Origin: Streptomyces sp. Q6
GTDB taxonomy: Bacteria > Actinomycetota > Actinomycetes > Streptomycetales > Streptomycetaceae
Direction: 5' to 3'
DNA: 64,000 nucleotides
Assembly (NCBI RefSeq): GCF_036967205.1
Contig: NZ_CP146022.1
Span: 3,720,001-3,784,000, forward strand
Shown: piece by piece, positions 26,988 to 34,994 of the stretch
How positions within the stretch are numbered: the stretch's first letter is position 1
Layout of the letters: each line of letters begins with the position of its first letter
Position numbers and translations under genes: made by a program
Notes under the pieces: generated by a model
What the model saw: only the letters and a program-made list of their open reading frames with translations
What the model was told of the DNA's origin: nothing
Databases searched by the model: none

Positions 26988-27440
26988 TCATCCGCCCGTG
27001 CCGCCGTCGCGCCCGGCCGGCCGGAACACGGGCACGGTGAAGCCGTCCTGCCCGTCGCCCCTGAACGCGACGACGAGGTCCATGCCCACCCGCAGGTCCG
27101 CCGCCGCGCACTCCACGACCTCCGTCATCATCCGCGGCCCCTCGGCGAGGTCGACGACGGCGGCGACGTACGGGGTGCGGGTGCCGAAGGGCGGCAGGTC
27201 GTTGCGGTGCACGACGGACCAGGTGTAGAGCGTGGCCCGCCCGCTCGCGGGCCGCCACGACACGACGTCGGGGGCATCGCTCCAGCAGAACGGGCAGAAC
27301 TCGCGCGGATAGTGGTGGTACCGGTCGCACGCCGCGCAGTGCCGGAGGATCAGCCGCCCCTCGGCGGCCGCGTCCCAGTACGGGCGGGTGAACGCGTCGG
27401 GCTCGGGGACGTCGAACCGTACCCGCGAGGTCGCGGCCAT
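26988..27440 (-). CDS. DUF35 zinc-ribbon OB-fold protein
   Basis: A 150-residue protein of the same family as the one at 12478. The zinc ribbon has HCAACDRYHHYPREFCPFC (CX2C and CX2C), followed by the OB fold GRATLYTWSVVHRNDLPPFG and TPYVAAVVDLAEGPRMMTEV. It is the second gene of an operon with the DoxX-like protein; the start overlaps the previous stop as TGATG. No thiolase-fold gene adjoins it, so it may pair in trans with the Ltp-like protein from 20407, which carries the same operator (inference). Confidence 0.9.
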   Translation of the reverse strand: MAATSRVRFDVPEPDAFTRPYWDAAAEGRLILRHCAACDRYHHYPREFCPFCWSDAPDVVSWRPASGRATLYTWSVVHRNDLPPFGTRTPYVAAVVDLAEGPRMMTEVVECAAADLRVGMDLVVAFRGDGQDGFTVPVFRPAGRDGGTGG

Positions 27441-27889
27441 CAGAACAGTCCGATCGCGTGGTCGAGGGACCAGGTCTGCCAGGACATGGCGAACAGCGCG
27501 ACGAGCGAGACGAGGCCCATCATCGCGTTCTGCCCCTGCTCGGCCCAGTCATGGATCATGAGCGTGAAGTAGAGAAGGTTCAGGAGCAGCCCGCCGACGA
27601 GTGCGATCGGGGTCAGGAATCCGACCACCAGGCCGAGCCCCAGGGCGAGTTCGGCGTACACGACGACGTACGCCATCGTCTTCGGCCGCGGCCTGACGAC
27701 GGTGTCGAACCCGCTCCGCACGGCGTTCCACCGGTGCTTGGCGGCCACGTCCGCGGCCCACGCGATCCCGGTGCCGCGCTCGAACCAGCCCTTCTTGTCC
27801 TTGTGCCGCCAGCTCTCCAGCCACCACAGGCCGAGGCCGATGCGCAGCACGGCCAGCCATTCGGCGCCACCGAGACCTATCGCGTCCAT
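27440..27889 (-). CDS. DoxX-family membrane protein
   Basis: A 149-residue integral membrane protein with four predicted helices: LGGAEWLAVLRIGLGLWWLE, TMAYVVVYAELALGLGLVVG, PIALVGGLLLNLLYFTLMIH and ALFAMSWQTWSLDHAIGL. An N-terminal charged loop (SWRHKDKKGWFERGTG) is typical of DoxX / thiosulfate-quinone-oxidoreductase large subunits. Its role beside CoA-ester enzymes is unclear; it could pass electrons to quinones. It is the first gene of a two-gene operon with a perfect CTGAC-N5-GTCAG operator 26 bp upstream of its start. Confidence 0.85.
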   Translation of the reverse strand: MDAIGLGGAEWLAVLRIGLGLWWLESWRHKDKKGWFERGTGIAWAADVAAKHRWNAVRSGFDTVVRPRPKTMAYVVVYAELALGLGLVVGFLTPIALVGGLLLNLLYFTLMIHDWAEQGQNAMMGLVSLVALFAMSWQTWSLDHAIGLF

Positions 27890-27914
27890 GTACCGGACCG
27901 CCCCTCCACGTCAT

Positions 27915-27929
27915 CTGACGGTACGTCAG
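27915..27929. promoter_or_regulatory. CTGAC-N5-GTCAG operator, site 5
   Basis: CTGACGGTACGTCAG, exact match and symmetric across all 15 bases except the centre. It lies 26 bp upstream of the DoxX-DUF35 operon. Confidence 0.75.
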
Positions 27930-28086
27930 TTCAGCGCATCCGGCGCCGACTCCGCAAGAGCCCGGACGCGACCGGACCCGGCCGCCGGGACCCGCCCCGA
28001 CCCGCCCCGGACCTCGTGATCAATTCGCAACCGATTTCAGACTTGACCGAGCCCCATCAACTCCGTGCCGGATTACGCTCCCGCAC

Positions 28087-29256
28087 ATGACCGACCCCAA
28101 TCCGTCACCGGCCGTCCGCACCCATGAACGTCCGCCCGTGTACGTCGTCGGCGGCGGACCCGGCGGTCTGGCCGCGGCCGCGAGCCTCAAGGCGCACGGC
28201 GTGCGAGCCGTCGTCCTGGAGCGCTCCGACCGGGTCGGCGCCTCGTGGCGCGGCCACTACGACCGCCTCCACCTGCACACCACGCGCCGCCTCTCGGCCC
28301 TGCCCGGCCTGCCGATCCCGCGCCGCTTCGGCCGCTGGGTCGCCCGCGACGACGTCATCCGCTACCTGGAGAAGTACGCCGAGTACCACGACCTGGAGGT
28401 CGTCACCGGCGTCGAGGTCACCCGCATCGACGCCGCGCCCGGCGGCTCCGGCTGGCTGCTGCACGCGACGGGCGGACGGGAGCTCACCGGCACGGCGGTC
28501 GTCGTCGCCACCGGCTACAACCACACCCCGCGCCTGCCCGACTGGCCGGGCGCGGCCACGTACACCGGCACGCTGCTGCACGCGAGCGAGTACCGGAACC
28601 CGGCCCCGTACGCCGGGCAGGACGTGCTCGTCGTCGGCGTCGGCAACACCGGCGCCGAGATCGCCGTCGACCTGATCGAGGGCGGCGCCGCACGCGTCCG
28701 CCTCGCCGTGCGCACCGCCCCGCACATCGTGCGGCGCAGCACGCTGGGCTGGCCCGCGCAGCTCACCGGCATCCTCTGCCGCCGCCTCCCGGTGCCCCTG
28801 GTGGACCGACTGGCCGTACCGCTGGGCAAGTTGAGCGTCCCCGACCTCTCCTCGCGAGGTCTGCCGCGCCCCGACACCGGCCTGTACGCGCGGGTCCGCG
28901 AGGGCTCCATCCCCGTACAGGACGTGGGCCTGATCGACGCGGTCCGCACGGGGAAGGTCGAGCCGGTGGCGGCCGTCGCGTCCTTCGACGGCACCGAGGT
29001 CGTCCTCGCCGACGACACGCGCATCACCCCGGACGCGGTGATCGCGGCGACGGGGTACCGGCAGGGCCTGGAGGACCTGGTGGGCCACCTCGGCGTCCTC
29101 GACCCGGCCACCGGCCGCCCCCTCCCGCACGGCCCGCGCACCCTCCCGGCAGCACCCGGCCTCTTCTTCCAGGGCTATTCCAACCCGATCAGCGGCATGT
29201 TCCGCGAGATGGCCCTCGACGCGACCCGCATCGCGAAGGCCCTGGCCAAGCGGTAG
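28087..29256 (+). CDS. FAD/NAD(P)-dependent flavin monooxygenase-like oxidoreductase
   Basis: A 389-residue class B flavin monooxygenase-like protein (YUCCA/CzcO type). The FAD Rossmann motif is VYVVGGGPGGLAAAASLKAH, the NADPH motif is VLVVGVGNTGAEIAVDLIEG, and ATGYNHTP and VIAATGYRQGL are the usual ATG signatures. FFQGYSNPISG near the C-terminus completes the fold. It could hydroxylate or Baeyer-Villiger-oxidise a soft substrate, but none can be named. No operator of the CTGAC type lies ahead of it. No Shine-Dalgarno is evident before the ATG (GCTCCCGCACATG), so it may be leaderless. Confidence 0.88.
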   Translation: MTDPNPSPAVRTHERPPVYVVGGGPGGLAAAASLKAHGVRAVVLERSDRVGASWRGHYDRLHLHTTRRLSALPGLPIPRRFGRWVARDDVIRYLEKYAEYHDLEVVTGVEVTRIDAAPGGSGWLLHATGGRELTGTAVVVATGYNHTPRLPDWPGAATYTGTLLHASEYRNPAPYAGQDVLVVGVGNTGAEIAVDLIEGGAARVRLAVRTAPHIVRRSTLGWPAQLTGILCRRLPVPLVDRLAVPLGKLSVPDLSSRGLPRPDTGLYARVREGSIPVQDVGLIDAVRTGKVEPVAAVASFDGTEVVLADDTRITPDAVIAATGYRQGLEDLVGHLGVLDPATGRPLPHGPRTLPAAPGLFFQGYSNPISGMFREMALDATRIAKALAKR

Positions 29257-29415
29257 GCGCGACGGCGCCCACGCTCTCCCCCGCACACGGACGCACATCC
29301 GCCGAACCCACCCCACGATCACTCCCGCCGAACACACCCGCACCAGCGCGACCCCATCCGCGAGGCCCGGCGGCCGAGACCGCCGGGCCCACCGAGCGAG
29401 ACGGAGTACCCCGCA

Positions 29416-30912
29416 ATGGCACGCGAAAGACACCCGCTCACCCGCCGCCGAGCCCTCCTGGGCGGGGCGGCGGCCACCACCCTGATCGCCACGGGAACCG
29501 GTACCGGAACGGCCGTCGCGGCGGACACCCGGGACGTGGACGTCGCCGTCATCGGCGGCGGTCTGGCCGGACTCACCGCCGCCCGCGACCTCTCCGCCGG
29601 GGGAAGGACCGTCCTCGTCCTTGAGGCCCGTGACCGCGTGGGCGGCCGCGTCGTCAACCTCCCCCTGCCGAACGGCGGAGTCTCCGAAGGCGGCGGCGAG
29701 TTCATCGGCCCGACGCAGGACCGGATCAAGGCCCTCGCCGACGACCTGGGCGTCGCCACCTTCGCCACGTACAACACCGGCAAGAACGTCCTCTACAAGG
29801 ACGGCAGGCGCACTCCGTACGCGACCGACGGGCTCCTCGGCTCCGTCCCGCCCATCGACGCGGCCGGCCTCGCCAACGCCGCCGCCGTGCAGGCCCTCCT
29901 CGACGACATGGCCAAGAAGGTCCCGGTGGACGCGCCGTGGACCGCGGAGAAGGCCGAGGAGTGGGACCGCCAGACGTTCGAGACGTGGCTGCGGGCCAAC
30001 GCCGTGATCCCCTCGGCCCGCTTCCTCTTCGACGTCGCCTGCACCTCGATCTTCTCGGCCCAGCCGCGCGAACTCTCGCTGCTCTACGTCCTGTTCTACA
30101 TCGCGTCGGCCGGCAACGAGTCGACCCCCGGCACCTTCGAGCGGCTCACGGAGACCGCGGACGGCGCGCAGGCCACCCGTTTCGTGGGCGGCTCGCAGCT
30201 GGTCCCGCTGAAGCTGGCCGCGAAGCTCGGCGCGGACCGCGTCCGGCTCTCCGCGCCCGTGCGCCGGATCGCGCGCGGCTCCGACGGCCGCTACACCGTC
30301 ACCGCCGACGGCGTCACCGTCACCGCGCGCCGCGTCGTCGTCGCCGTACCGCCGCCGCTGGCGGCCCGTATCGACTTCGACCCGCTGCTCCCGGCCGCCC
30401 GCGACCAGCTCTCGCAGCGGCTGCCGATGGGCGCGATCGGCAAGGCGATCGCCGTGTACGCGACGCCGTTCTGGCGGGCGGACGGGCTCAACGGGCAGGT
30501 CGTCAGTGACGCGGGCGTCGTCCGCTCGACGTTCGACAACTCGCCGCCCGACGGGTCGTACGGCGCGCTCATGGGCTTCATCGAGGCGGACGAGATGCGC
30601 GCGTACGACGCCGCGTCCGAGGCGGAGGTGAAGGCGGCGGTCCTCAAGGACTACGTCACCTACTTCGGCGCGAAGGCCGCGTCGCCCACCGGCTTCGTCC
30701 TCCAGCGCTGGGACAACGAGGGCTTCTCGCGCGGCGGTCCGGTCGCGTACGCCCCGCCCGGTGTCCTGTCCCGGTACGGGGCCGCGCTGCGGCAGCCGGT
30801 GGGCGGCATCCACTGGGCGGGCACCGAGACGTCGTCGTACTGGAACGGGTACATGGACGGTGCGGTGCGCTCCGGCGAGCGGGTCGCGCGGGAGGTGCTC
30901 GCGGCGCTGTAG
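29416..30912 (+). CDS. FAD-dependent amine oxidase, Tat-exported candidate
   Basis: A 498-residue flavin monoamine oxidase-family protein. The N-terminus has a twin-arginine-like signal (HPLTRRRALLGGAAATTLIA), then the FAD motif VAVIGGGLAGLTAARDLSAG and VLEARDRVGGRVVNLPLPNG. The C-terminal segment HWAGTETSSYWNGYMDGAVR forms the flavin pocket. Putrescine, tyramine and amino-acid oxidases share this layout; the aromatic cage cannot be resolved by eye. It follows the monooxygenase gene by 159 bp with its own ribosome site (GGAG), so it is probably separately expressed. Confidence 0.88.
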   Translation: MARERHPLTRRRALLGGAAATTLIATGTGTGTAVAADTRDVDVAVIGGGLAGLTAARDLSAGGRTVLVLEARDRVGGRVVNLPLPNGGVSEGGGEFIGPTQDRIKALADDLGVATFATYNTGKNVLYKDGRRTPYATDGLLGSVPPIDAAGLANAAAVQALLDDMAKKVPVDAPWTAEKAEEWDRQTFETWLRANAVIPSARFLFDVACTSIFSAQPRELSLLYVLFYIASAGNESTPGTFERLTETADGAQATRFVGGSQLVPLKLAAKLGADRVRLSAPVRRIARGSDGRYTVTADGVTVTARRVVVAVPPPLAARIDFDPLLPAARDQLSQRLPMGAIGKAIAVYATPFWRADGLNGQVVSDAGVVRSTFDNSPPDGSYGALMGFIEADEMRAYDAASEAEVKAAVLKDYVTYFGAKAASPTGFVLQRWDNEGFSRGGPVAYAPPGVLSRYGAALRQPVGGIHWAGTETSSYWNGYMDGAVRSGERVAREVLAAL

Positions 30913-30959
30913 CGAGCCGTCCGCCCGTTCCTCGGGGGACTTTCTGTGCAGCCCTGTTC

Positions 30960-30974
30960 CTGACGGAGCGTCAG
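30960..30974. promoter_or_regulatory. CTGAC-N5-GTCAG operator, site 6
   Basis: CTGACGGAGCGTCAG, exact match. First of two sites 24 bp apart (centre to centre) upstream of the ADP-forming acyl-CoA synthetase. Confidence 0.75.
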
Positions 30975-30983
30975 TTCAGTAAT

Positions 30984-30998
30984 CTGACAGTGCGTCAG
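30984..30998. promoter_or_regulatory. CTGAC-N5-GTCAG operator, site 7
   Basis: CTGACAGTGCGTCAG, exact match. It lies 88 bp before the preferred start at 31087 and 10 bp before the less likely ATG at 31009. Confidence 0.75.
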
Positions 30999-31086
30999 CT
31001 ACGGATTCATGGGCTCCAGGAGCATCCAGCAGGCCTCCGGAAGCCTCAGGAACTGTTCCCACTGTCACACAGGAGCGGGCGGACCG

Positions 31087-33309
31087 ATGCTTGGATCGAC
31101 TTACGGCACCTTGACCACCGACTCCCGCCGGGCCCGCGTGATCGCCTGCGGCGAGCAGCCCGGCCCCGCGGTGCACGGCAGGACCGGCGCCGACGAACGC
31201 GACGTCAGCGGCCGTCCGCTCCACGCCGACGTACCGGACCTCGACCGGTTCTTCCGGCCCGAGTCCGTCGCGGTCGTCGGAGCCTCGGACACCGAGGGCC
31301 GCCCCAACACCGGGATCACGCGGCAGCTCACGGCCTGGGCGGAGCGGGTCGGCGCCCGGCTGCACCCGGTGCACCCGACGCGCACGTCCGTCTTCGGCCG
31401 CCCTTGCGTGCCGTCCGTCGCCGACCTGCCCGAACAGGTCGACCTGGCGGTCCTGCTGGTCGCCGATCCGCTGCCGGTCATCGAGCAACTCGCCGATACG
31501 AAGGTGAAGTTCGCGGTGGCCTTCGCCTCCGGGTTCGCCGAGACGGGCGACGCGGGCGCGGTCGCGCAGCAGCGGCTCGCGGCGGCCGTCGGGCGTTCGG
31601 GTCTGCGGCTGCTCGGGCCCAACACGAACCTCAACGCCTTCGAGCGGTTCCGCGACGACCTCGACGGTCCGGCCGTCGCGCTCATCACCCAGTCGGGACA
31701 CCAGGGCAGGCCCGTCTTCGCCCTCCAGGAACTCGGCATCCGGCTCTCCCACTGGGCGCCGACCGGCAACGAGGCCGATCTGGAGACCTCCGACTTCATC
31801 TCGTACTTCTCCCAGCGGCCCGAGGTGGGCGCCATCGCCTGCTACGTGGAGGGCCTCAAGGACGGCCGCTCCTTTCTGCTGGCCGCCGACCGGGCGGCGC
31901 GGGCCGGGGTGCCCGTCGTCGCCGTGAAGGTGGGCCGCACCGAGACGGGCGCGCGCACCGCCGCCTCGCACACCGGGAAGCTGACCGGCGCGGACACGGT
32001 CGTCGACGCGGCGATGCGGCAGTTCGGCGTCATCCGGGTCGACGGTCTCGACGAACTCCAGGACACCGCCGCCCTGTTGGCGCGGGCCAGGCCCCCGCAG
32101 GCGGACGGTGTCGTCGTCTACTCCATCTCCGGCGGCACCGGCGCGCACTTCTCCGACCTGGCGACGGCGGCGGGCCTGCCCCTGCCCACCCTCTCCGAGG
32201 CCAAGCAGAGCGAGCTGCACCAGTGGATACCGGAGTACCTGAACGTCGCGAACCCGGTCGACAACGGCGGCCACCCCGTCGGCGACGAGCGCGGCCCGAA
32301 GATCATCGACGCGATCCTCGACGACCCGTCCGTCGGCGTCCTGATCTGTCCGATCACCGGCCCCTTCCCGCCCATGAGCGACAAGCTCGCGCAGGACCTG
32401 GTGGACGCGGCCGAGCGCAGCGACAAGCTGGTGTGCGTGGTGTGGGGGTCGCCGGTCGGCACGGAGGACGCGTACCGCACGACGCTGCTCGGCTCGTCCC
32501 GCGTCGCCACCTTCCGCACGTTCGCGAACTGCATCACGGCGGTCCGCGCCTACCTCGGCCACCACCGCTTCACGGCCGCCTACCGCTCACCGTTCGAGGA
32601 GGCGCCGCGCACCCCGTCGCCCTCCTACCGCAAGGCGCAGGCCCTGATGCGTCCGGGCCACCAGCTCAGCGAGCACGCCGCGAAGCAGTTGCTGCGGGCG
32701 TACGGGATCCGCGTACCGCGCGAGCAGTTGGTGACGAGCGCGGCCGCGGCCGTGCGCGCCGCGTCGCTCGTCGGCTACCCGGTCGTCATGAAGGCGTCCG
32801 CGCCGCAGCTGGCGCACAAGTCCGAACTGGGCTTGCTGAAGGTCGGGTTGACGTCCGCGAGCCAGGTGCGGGACGCGTACCGCGACCTGACCGACATCGC
32901 CCGCTACGAGGGCATCGATCTGGACGGGGTCCTCGTCTGCCAGATGGTGGAGCGGGGCGTGGAGATGGTCGTCGGCGTCACCCATGACGACCTGTTCGGG
33001 CCGACGGTGACGGTGGGGCTGGGCGGCGTCCTGGTCGAGGTCCTGCGGGACACGGCCGTGCGCGTACCGCCGTTCGGCGAGGACCAGGCGCGGGCGATGC
33101 TCTCCGAGTTGCGGGGCCGGGCGTTGCTGGACGGAGTCAGGGGCGCGCCCCCCGCCGACATCGAAGCGCTGGTGGAAGTGGTGCTCAGGGTGCAGCGCAT
33201 GGCCCTCGAACTCGGCTCCGAACTGTCGGAGCTGGACATCAATCCCCTGATGGTGCTGCCGCGGGGGCAGGGGGCGGTGGCACTGGACGCGTTGGCCGTG
33301 TGCCGGTGA
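31087..33309 (+). CDS. Acyl-CoA synthetase, ADP-forming / acetate-CoA ligase family
   Basis: A 740-residue NDP-forming ligase. An N-terminal CoA-binding Rossmann domain starts PDLDRFFRPESVAVVGASDT, followed by succinyl-CoA-synthetase-like flavodoxin domains (SGHQGRPVFALQELGIRLSH; SHTGKLTGADTVVDAAMRQF with the putative phospho-His) and a C-terminal ATP-grasp domain (YGIRVPREQLVTSAAAAVRA, VVMKASAPQLAHKSELGLLK ending SELDINPLMVLPRG). Such enzymes interconvert acyl-CoA and acid with ATP/ADP, or work as acyl-CoA lyase-like factors. The ATG at 31087 is preferred since MLGSTYGTLTTDSRRARV looks family-like; the frame is open to 31009. Two perfect operators lie upstream. Confidence 0.9.
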   Translation: MLGSTYGTLTTDSRRARVIACGEQPGPAVHGRTGADERDVSGRPLHADVPDLDRFFRPESVAVVGASDTEGRPNTGITRQLTAWAERVGARLHPVHPTRTSVFGRPCVPSVADLPEQVDLAVLLVADPLPVIEQLADTKVKFAVAFASGFAETGDAGAVAQQRLAAAVGRSGLRLLGPNTNLNAFERFRDDLDGPAVALITQSGHQGRPVFALQELGIRLSHWAPTGNEADLETSDFISYFSQRPEVGAIACYVEGLKDGRSFLLAADRAARAGVPVVAVKVGRTETGARTAASHTGKLTGADTVVDAAMRQFGVIRVDGLDELQDTAALLARARPPQADGVVVYSISGGTGAHFSDLATAAGLPLPTLSEAKQSELHQWIPEYLNVANPVDNGGHPVGDERGPKIIDAILDDPSVGVLICPITGPFPPMSDKLAQDLVDAAERSDKLVCVVWGSPVGTEDAYRTTLLGSSRVATFRTFANCITAVRAYLGHHRFTAAYRSPFEEAPRTPSPSYRKAQALMRPGHQLSEHAAKQLLRAYGIRVPREQLVTSAAAAVRAASLVGYPVVMKASAPQLAHKSELGLLKVGLTSASQVRDAYRDLTDIARYEGIDLDGVLVCQMVERGVEMVVGVTHDDLFGPTVTVGLGGVLVEVLRDTAVRVPPFGEDQARAMLSELRGRALLDGVRGAPPADIEALVEVVLRVQRMALELGSELSELDINPLMVLPRGQGAVALDALAVCR

Positions 33310-33322
33310 GCGGGGGCCGAGA

Positions 33323-33423
33323 GCGCGGTTCCCCGCGCCCCTGACCCGCCCGCGCGGCGCGCGCGGGTCCCCGGCGAAGGCCGAGCGGCGCAGCCGCCCG
33401 CCGCGGGGCGCGGGGAACCGCGC
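33323..33423. repeat. Streptomyces-type intergenic inverted repeat
   Basis: GCGCGGTTCCCCGCGCCCC (33323-33341) and its exact 19-base reverse complement (33405-33423) flank a 63-base GC-rich centre. The right arm continues GACCAGCCACGACG. This is a palindromic family I know to be repeated in many Streptomyces intergenic regions. It sits between the synthetase stop (33309) and the crotonase start and may terminate transcription. Confidence 0.75.
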
Positions 33424-33504
33424 GACCAGCCACGACGCGGCCCGCACACGGCGACGAAACCCCACCCCTGCGGTAACCATCCGCCCCCAGCCCCGGAGCC
33501 TCCT

Positions 33505-34299
33505 ATGACCCCGCCTCCCGAGATCCTGCACACCACCGAGAACGCCGTCTCCCGGATCACCCTCAACCGGCCCGAGGCGATGAACGCCCTCACCCCTCCC
33601 CAGCGCGACCACCTGATCACCCTCCTGGAAGCCGCCTCCGCGGACCCCGAGATCCGCGCCGTCGTCGTCACCGGCACCGGCAAGGGCTTCTGCGCGGGCG
33701 CGGACCTGCGCGGCGCCCCACCCGCCGGGCGCCCCGTGGTCGGCGACATCTCCCGGACGATCCGGCGCGGCGCCCAGCGCCTCGTTGCCGCCGTCCTGGA
33801 CTGCGAGAAGCCGGTGATCGCCGCGGTGAACGGCACGGCCGCCGGGATCGGCGCGCACCTCGCCCTCGCCTGCGACCTGGTCGTCGCGGCGGAGTCGGCC
33901 CGCTTCATCGAGGTGTTCGTACGGCGCGGTCTCGTCCCCGACGGCGGCGGCGCCTACCTCCTGCCCCGGCTGATCGGCCCGCACCGCGCGAAGGAGCTGA
34001 TGTTCTTCGGCGACGCCCTCGGCGCGGCCGACGCGGAACGCCTCGGCCTGGTCAACCGGGTCGTCCCGGACGGCGAGCTGGCGAAGACGGCGAGCGACTG
34101 GGCCGAGCGCCTCGCGTCCGGGCCGACCCGCGCCCTGGCGCTCACCAAGCAGTTGGTGAACGCGTCCCTGGACAGCGACCGGGCGACGGCGTTCGCGGCG
34201 GAGGCCACCGCCCAGGAGCTCAACATGACGACCCGCGACGCGAACGAGGGAGTCGCCTCCTTCGTGGAGCGCAGGCATCCGGAGTTCGAGGGCCGCTGA
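33505..34299 (+). CDS. Enoyl-CoA hydratase/isomerase family protein
   Basis: A 264-residue crotonase-fold enzyme with VSRITLNRPEAMNALTPPQR, the oxyanion motif TGKGFCAGADLRGAPPAGRP and AAVNGTAAGIGAHLALACDL. The catalytic region is FIEVFVRRGLVPDGGGAYLL, with Asp in the PDGG position rather than the paired Glu of classical hydratases; this pattern is typical of PaaG/PaaF-like and isomerase-type members. It probably acts on an unsaturated cyclic or branched acyl-CoA in the local pathway (inference). The start follows GGAGCC. It is separated from the synthetase by the palindromic repeat, so it likely has its own promoter. Confidence 0.9.
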   Translation: MTPPPEILHTTENAVSRITLNRPEAMNALTPPQRDHLITLLEAASADPEIRAVVVTGTGKGFCAGADLRGAPPAGRPVVGDISRTIRRGAQRLVAAVLDCEKPVIAAVNGTAAGIGAHLALACDLVVAAESARFIEVFVRRGLVPDGGGAYLLPRLIGPHRAKELMFFGDALGAADAERLGLVNRVVPDGELAKTASDWAERLASGPTRALALTKQLVNASLDSDRATAFAAEATAQELNMTTRDANEGVASFVERRHPEFEGR

Positions 34300-34344
34300 C
34301 CGGGCGCGGCCGACGGCACCCGGCCGTCCCGCACCCCTTCCAAT

Positions 34345-34359
34345 CTGACGCTCCGTCAG
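34345..34359. promoter_or_regulatory. CTGAC-N5-GTCAG operator, site 8
   Basis: CTGACGCTCCGTCAG, exact match. It lies 17 bp upstream of the flavin reductase start and 45 bp after the crotonase stop. Confidence 0.75.
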
Positions 34360-34376
34360 CTTCACTGAGGAACATG

Positions 34377-34994
34377 ATGGGACACGCAGGGATGGCGGCC
34401 ACCGTCGTCCGGTACCTCAAGTCGGTCGGCGCCCCCACCACGGCCGGGCCCGTGGACATGCTGCCCCGGCCCGCTCTGCGCGCGGTCCGCGACGACGAGC
34501 GGGCGCCCGTCGACCCGGCCGAGTTCCGGCGCGTCCTCGGCAGCTTCGCCACCGGCGTCACCGTCATCACGGCCCCGGGCCCCGAGCCGGGCGACCCGCC
34601 CGCCGGCTTCGCCTGCCAGTCCTTCGCGTCCCTGTCGCTCGACCCGCCGCTGGTCGCCTTCATGGTCGCGCGTACGTCGACGACCTGGCCGCGGATCGCC
34701 CGCGCGGGCGTCTTCTGCGTGAACGTACTGGGCGCGGACCAGGGCGAGTTGTGCCGCGCGTTCGCGATCAGCGGCGCCGACAAGTTCGCGGGCGTCTCCT
34801 ACGACGAGGCTCCCGTCTCGGGGTCGCCCCGGCTGGACGGCGCCGCCGCGTGGGTCGACTGCGCGGTCCACGCCGTGCACACCGGCGGCGACCACCTGAT
34901 CGTGGTCGGGCGGGTGACCGCGCTCGGCACCGCCCCGACCGACACCGGCCCGCTCCTCTTCCACCGGGGCCGCTTCGGCCGTCTCACGGACTAG
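34377..34994 (+). CDS. Flavin reductase-family protein, HsaB-like
   Basis: A 205-residue split-barrel flavin reductase. Typical segments are FRRVLGSFATGVTVITAPGP, GFACQSFASLSLDPPLVAFM and GVFCVNVLGADQGELCRAFA, with the C-terminal DCAVHAVHTGGDHLIVVGRV and LLFHRGRFGRL. These enzymes supply reduced FMN or FAD to a two-component monooxygenase, for example HsaB for HsaA in steroid ring cleavage. No monooxygenase partner of the HsaA type is in the window. Two adjacent ATGs (34374, 34377) are possible; the second has better spacing from GAGG. It converges on, and overlaps by 11 bp, the MFS gene. Confidence 0.88.
   Translation: MGHAGMAATVVRYLKSVGAPTTAGPVDMLPRPALRAVRDDERAPVDPAEFRRVLGSFATGVTVITAPGPEPGDPPAGFACQSFASLSLDPPLVAFMVARTSTTWPRIARAGVFCVNVLGADQGELCRAFAISGADKFAGVSYDEAPVSGSPRLDGAAAWVDCAVHAVHTGGDHLIVVGRVTALGTAPTDTGPLLFHRGRFGRLTD

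Noticed and set aside
31009-31086. N-terminal extension of the ADP-forming synthetase from ATG 31009
   Set aside because: The extension is not protein-like and its start is only 10 bp from an operator; homology begins at 31087.
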